Origin: Betaproteobacteria bacterium HGW-Betaproteobacteria-20
Lineage (GTDB): Bacteria; Pseudomonadota; Gammaproteobacteria; Burkholderiales; Methylophilaceae
Length of the DNA: 9,182 bases
Reading direction: 5' to 3'
NCBI GenBank assembly: GCA_002842195.1
Contig: PHCL01000032.1
Coordinates: forward strand, 1 to 9,182
A program made the position numbers and the translations under genes. This document shows positions 8,130 through 9,182 of this stretch, piece by piece. The first letter of the stretch is position 1, and each line of letters opens with the position of its first letter. The notes under the pieces are model-generated. The model was not told the origin of the DNA and did not search any database. It saw nothing but the letters and a program-made list of their open reading frames with translations.

Positions 8130-8130
8130 T
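8105..8130. promoter_or_regulatory. TetR/TtgR/AcrR-type operator palindrome
   Basis: Two 11-bp arms, ATATACAAACA (8105-8115) and TGTATGTATAT (8120-8130), are inverted repeats with 10 of 11 matches around a 4-bp spacer AGAA. The TACAAACA...TGTATGTA pattern closely resembles, from memory, the TtgR and AcrR operators (TACAAACA...GAATGTAAGTA and TACATACA...GAATGTATGTA types). It sits between the divergent repressor and efflux operon and covers both candidate promoters. Binding by the adjacent TetR-family protein is inferred. Confidence 0.72.
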
Positions 8131-8213
8131 AGTTATATTTTAAAAAAACAGTACTCAATATAAATTGATTGCTGCGAATTTATAATCTGGCAAAAAATAG
8201 TGAGATGAATTAA

Positions 8214-8831
8214 ATGGTAAGAAAAACTAAAGAAGATGCAGCGCTTACGCGGCAACGTATTATTGCCGCCGCGCGTGCTGTATTTTTAACCCGTGGCGTC
8301 AGCCACACAACCTTGGAACATATTGCCGCACAAGCAGGGGTAACGCGTGGCGCAGTATATTGGCATTTTAAAAATAAAACTGAAATTTTTCACGTCATGC
8401 GCGACCACGTATTTTTACCGTTAATTGATCGTATGGATGACACGCTTACGCTGGAAGACGGCGATGATGCGCTCACGCAAATTGAAAAAAGCATGTGCGA
8501 AACCATCCATGAACTTAACGAAAATATTGAAATGCGCCAGATTTACGAAATCATGATGATTAAATGCGAATATGTAGGTGAGTTCGCAACGGTATTACAA
8601 CAAATTCTCGATAATTGCTCAAATATTACGGGTAAATTCGAGCTGGCATATGCACGCGCAAAAGACCAGAATATTTTGTCCAGTACACATACCCCGCTTG
8701 CCCTCGCACTGGATACACATTTGTTTTTCAGCGGTCTGTTACACATGTGGGTAAAAGATGCAGATGGCAGTCGTTTCCGCTTTCAAGCAACTGAACTGAT
8801 TAAATTACACATTAATCTACGCAGAAAATAG
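8214..8831 (+). CDS. TetR/AcrR-family transcriptional repressor of the efflux operon
   Basis: A 205-residue one-component repressor of the AcrR/TtgR/MexZ kind. The N-terminal DNA-binding domain is clear: TRQRIIAAARAVFLTRGVSHTTLEHIAAQAG leads into the helix-turn-helix recognition segment VTRGAVYWHFKNKTEIF (43-59). Residues about 65-205 form the helical ligand-binding and dimerisation domain, with charged and aromatic helices like those of AcrR-type regulators. Length is typical (about 205-215). Divergent orientation to the pump operon and the palindrome between them point to local repression relieved by pump substrates. The ATG at 8214 has a modest GTGAG nine nt upstream, and a two-codon frame (ATG AAT TAA, 8205-8213) directly abuts it. 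The repressor role is inferred from family and context; an activator is less likely. Confidence 0.93.
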   Translation: MVRKTKEDAALTRQRIIAAARAVFLTRGVSHTTLEHIAAQAGVTRGAVYWHFKNKTEIFHVMRDHVFLPLIDRMDDTLTLEDGDDALTQIEKSMCETIHELNENIEMRQIYEIMMIKCEYVGEFATVLQQILDNCSNITGKFELAYARAKDQNILSSTHTPLALALDTHLFFSGLLHMWVKDADGSRFRFQATELIKLHINLRRK

Positions 8832-9031
8832 CAACGCGATTTAAACGCACTAAAAACACTTTTTAGAGGTGCCCTTTAGTTAAAATTAACATGCCTTCCT
8901 TAACGCTGCCCTGAGAGCCTCTATTTACAAGCCTCCCAGGGCAGCGTTTTTCTCTCGTAACTTTTTATAGCATGCGCTTCTTAAAAAAACGGTTCAAAAA
9001 AATTCAATATTTTCATCAAACTCACTAAAAA
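8832..9031. other. non-coding region downstream of the repressor gene
   Basis: No credible coding frame is seen. It holds a 12-bp AT palindrome GTTAAAATTAAC (8879-8890), the terminator hairpin at 8902-8951, and an A/T-rich stretch (8960-9031) in which I see no recognisable signal before the inverted-repeat element begins. Confidence 0.6.
8902..8951 (+). terminator. rho-independent terminator after the TetR-family gene
   Basis: A perfect 12-bp inverted repeat, AACGCTGCCCTG (8902-8913) and CAGGGCAGCGTT (8937-8948), is GC-rich and followed by a run of five T (8947-8951). On the opposite strand the hairpin is not followed by a T tract, so it acts for plus-strand transcription. The loop is long (23 nt) and the hairpin lies 70 nt beyond the repressor stop, both somewhat unusual. 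Confidence 0.85.
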
Positions 9032-9182
9032 AGATCTTTGCAAAAGTATTTAATTACACAATTTTTACCCGTTCGTGCTGAGTTTGTCGAAGCGCACTTT
9101 GTTTGCAATCAATAGGTTGTATGTGCCACCCTTCGACAAGCTCAGGGCGAGCGGTGAGTAGTTCGGACTTTTGCAAAGGTCT
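9032..9182. mobile_element. MITE-like element with 16-bp terminal inverted repeats
   Basis: AGATCTTTGCAAAAGT (9032-9047) and ACTTTTGCAAAGGTCT (9167-9182) are inverted repeats matching at 15 of 16 positions and delimit 151 bp with no coding capacity. Short non-coding DNA between transposon-like termini is the hallmark of a miniature inverted-repeat element mobilised in trans by an IS with the same ends. The right end coincides exactly with the window end, so the right flank and any target-site duplication cannot be seen. The left flank is A/T-rich (CACTAAAAA). I cannot name the parent IS. Confidence 0.6.
9067..9156. repeat. nested subterminal inverted repeat with TTCGACAAGCTCAG-type core
   Basis: Inside the element, 9067-9094 and 9129-9156 are inverted repeats matching at 21 of 28 positions. 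The right arm contains CCCTTCGACAAGCTCAGGGC and the left arm the complementary TGAGTTTGTCGAAG. This core is, to my knowledge, a widely dispersed intergenic repeat in many proteobacterial genomes. The arms would form a long stem with a loop of about 34 nt in RNA or single-stranded DNA. Confidence 0.65.

Noticed and set aside
8160..8190. TTGATT (8165) with TATAAT (8181) as the repressor promoter
   Set aside because: The spacer is only 10 nt; TATAAT may still act alone but the 8076-8104 pair has correct spacing.

Overview
The window reads as a chromosomal segment of a Gram-negative proteobacterium. A betaproteobacterium of the Nitrosomonadales/Methylophilaceae type is my best guess, from the moderate-to-low GC, the protein flavour and the dispersed TTCGACAAGCTCAG-type repeat; this is inference, not proof. 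Protein-coding content is conventional. The most informative non-coding parts are the regulatory gap at 8003-8213 and the short inverted-repeat element at the right edge.

Layout: (1) 1-169, minus: the first 56 codons of glutamyl-tRNA synthetase (gltX), cut by the window edge. (2) 170-387: a divergent intergenic gap. (3) 388-2106, plus: an AT-rich gene for a 572-residue protein with a predicted helical N-terminal half and a PilZ-like (c-di-GMP receptor type) segment; exact function unknown. (4) 8002 down to 2118, minus: a complete three-gene tripartite efflux operon in the order periplasmic adaptor lipoprotein, RND inner-membrane pump of the HAE1 type, outer-membrane channel lipoprotein. The genes are tightly packed (12-nt gap, then a 4-nt ATGA overlap). 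(5) 8003-8213: the divergent control region, with a 26-bp near-palindrome of the TtgR/AcrR operator type lying over both candidate promoters. (6) 8214-8831, plus: a TetR/AcrR-family repressor, presumably the local regulator. (7) 8832-9182: no gene; a strong intrinsic terminator at 8902-8951, then a 151-bp MITE-like element with 16-bp terminal inverted repeats that runs exactly to the end of the window.

How it works together: the repressor probably binds the palindrome and shuts off both its own gene and the pump operon, and a hydrophobic ligand (drug, solvent, bile-salt-like or plant compound) would release it. The adaptor, pump and channel then assemble into a trans-envelope export machine driven by the proton gradient. 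The PilZ-like protein converges on the operon with only 11 bp between stop codons. I see no evidence that it shares a function with the operon. I did not find a convincing entirely new system; the better leads are the operator architecture, the His/Met-rich tail of the pump, the PilZ-like protein and the edge repeat.
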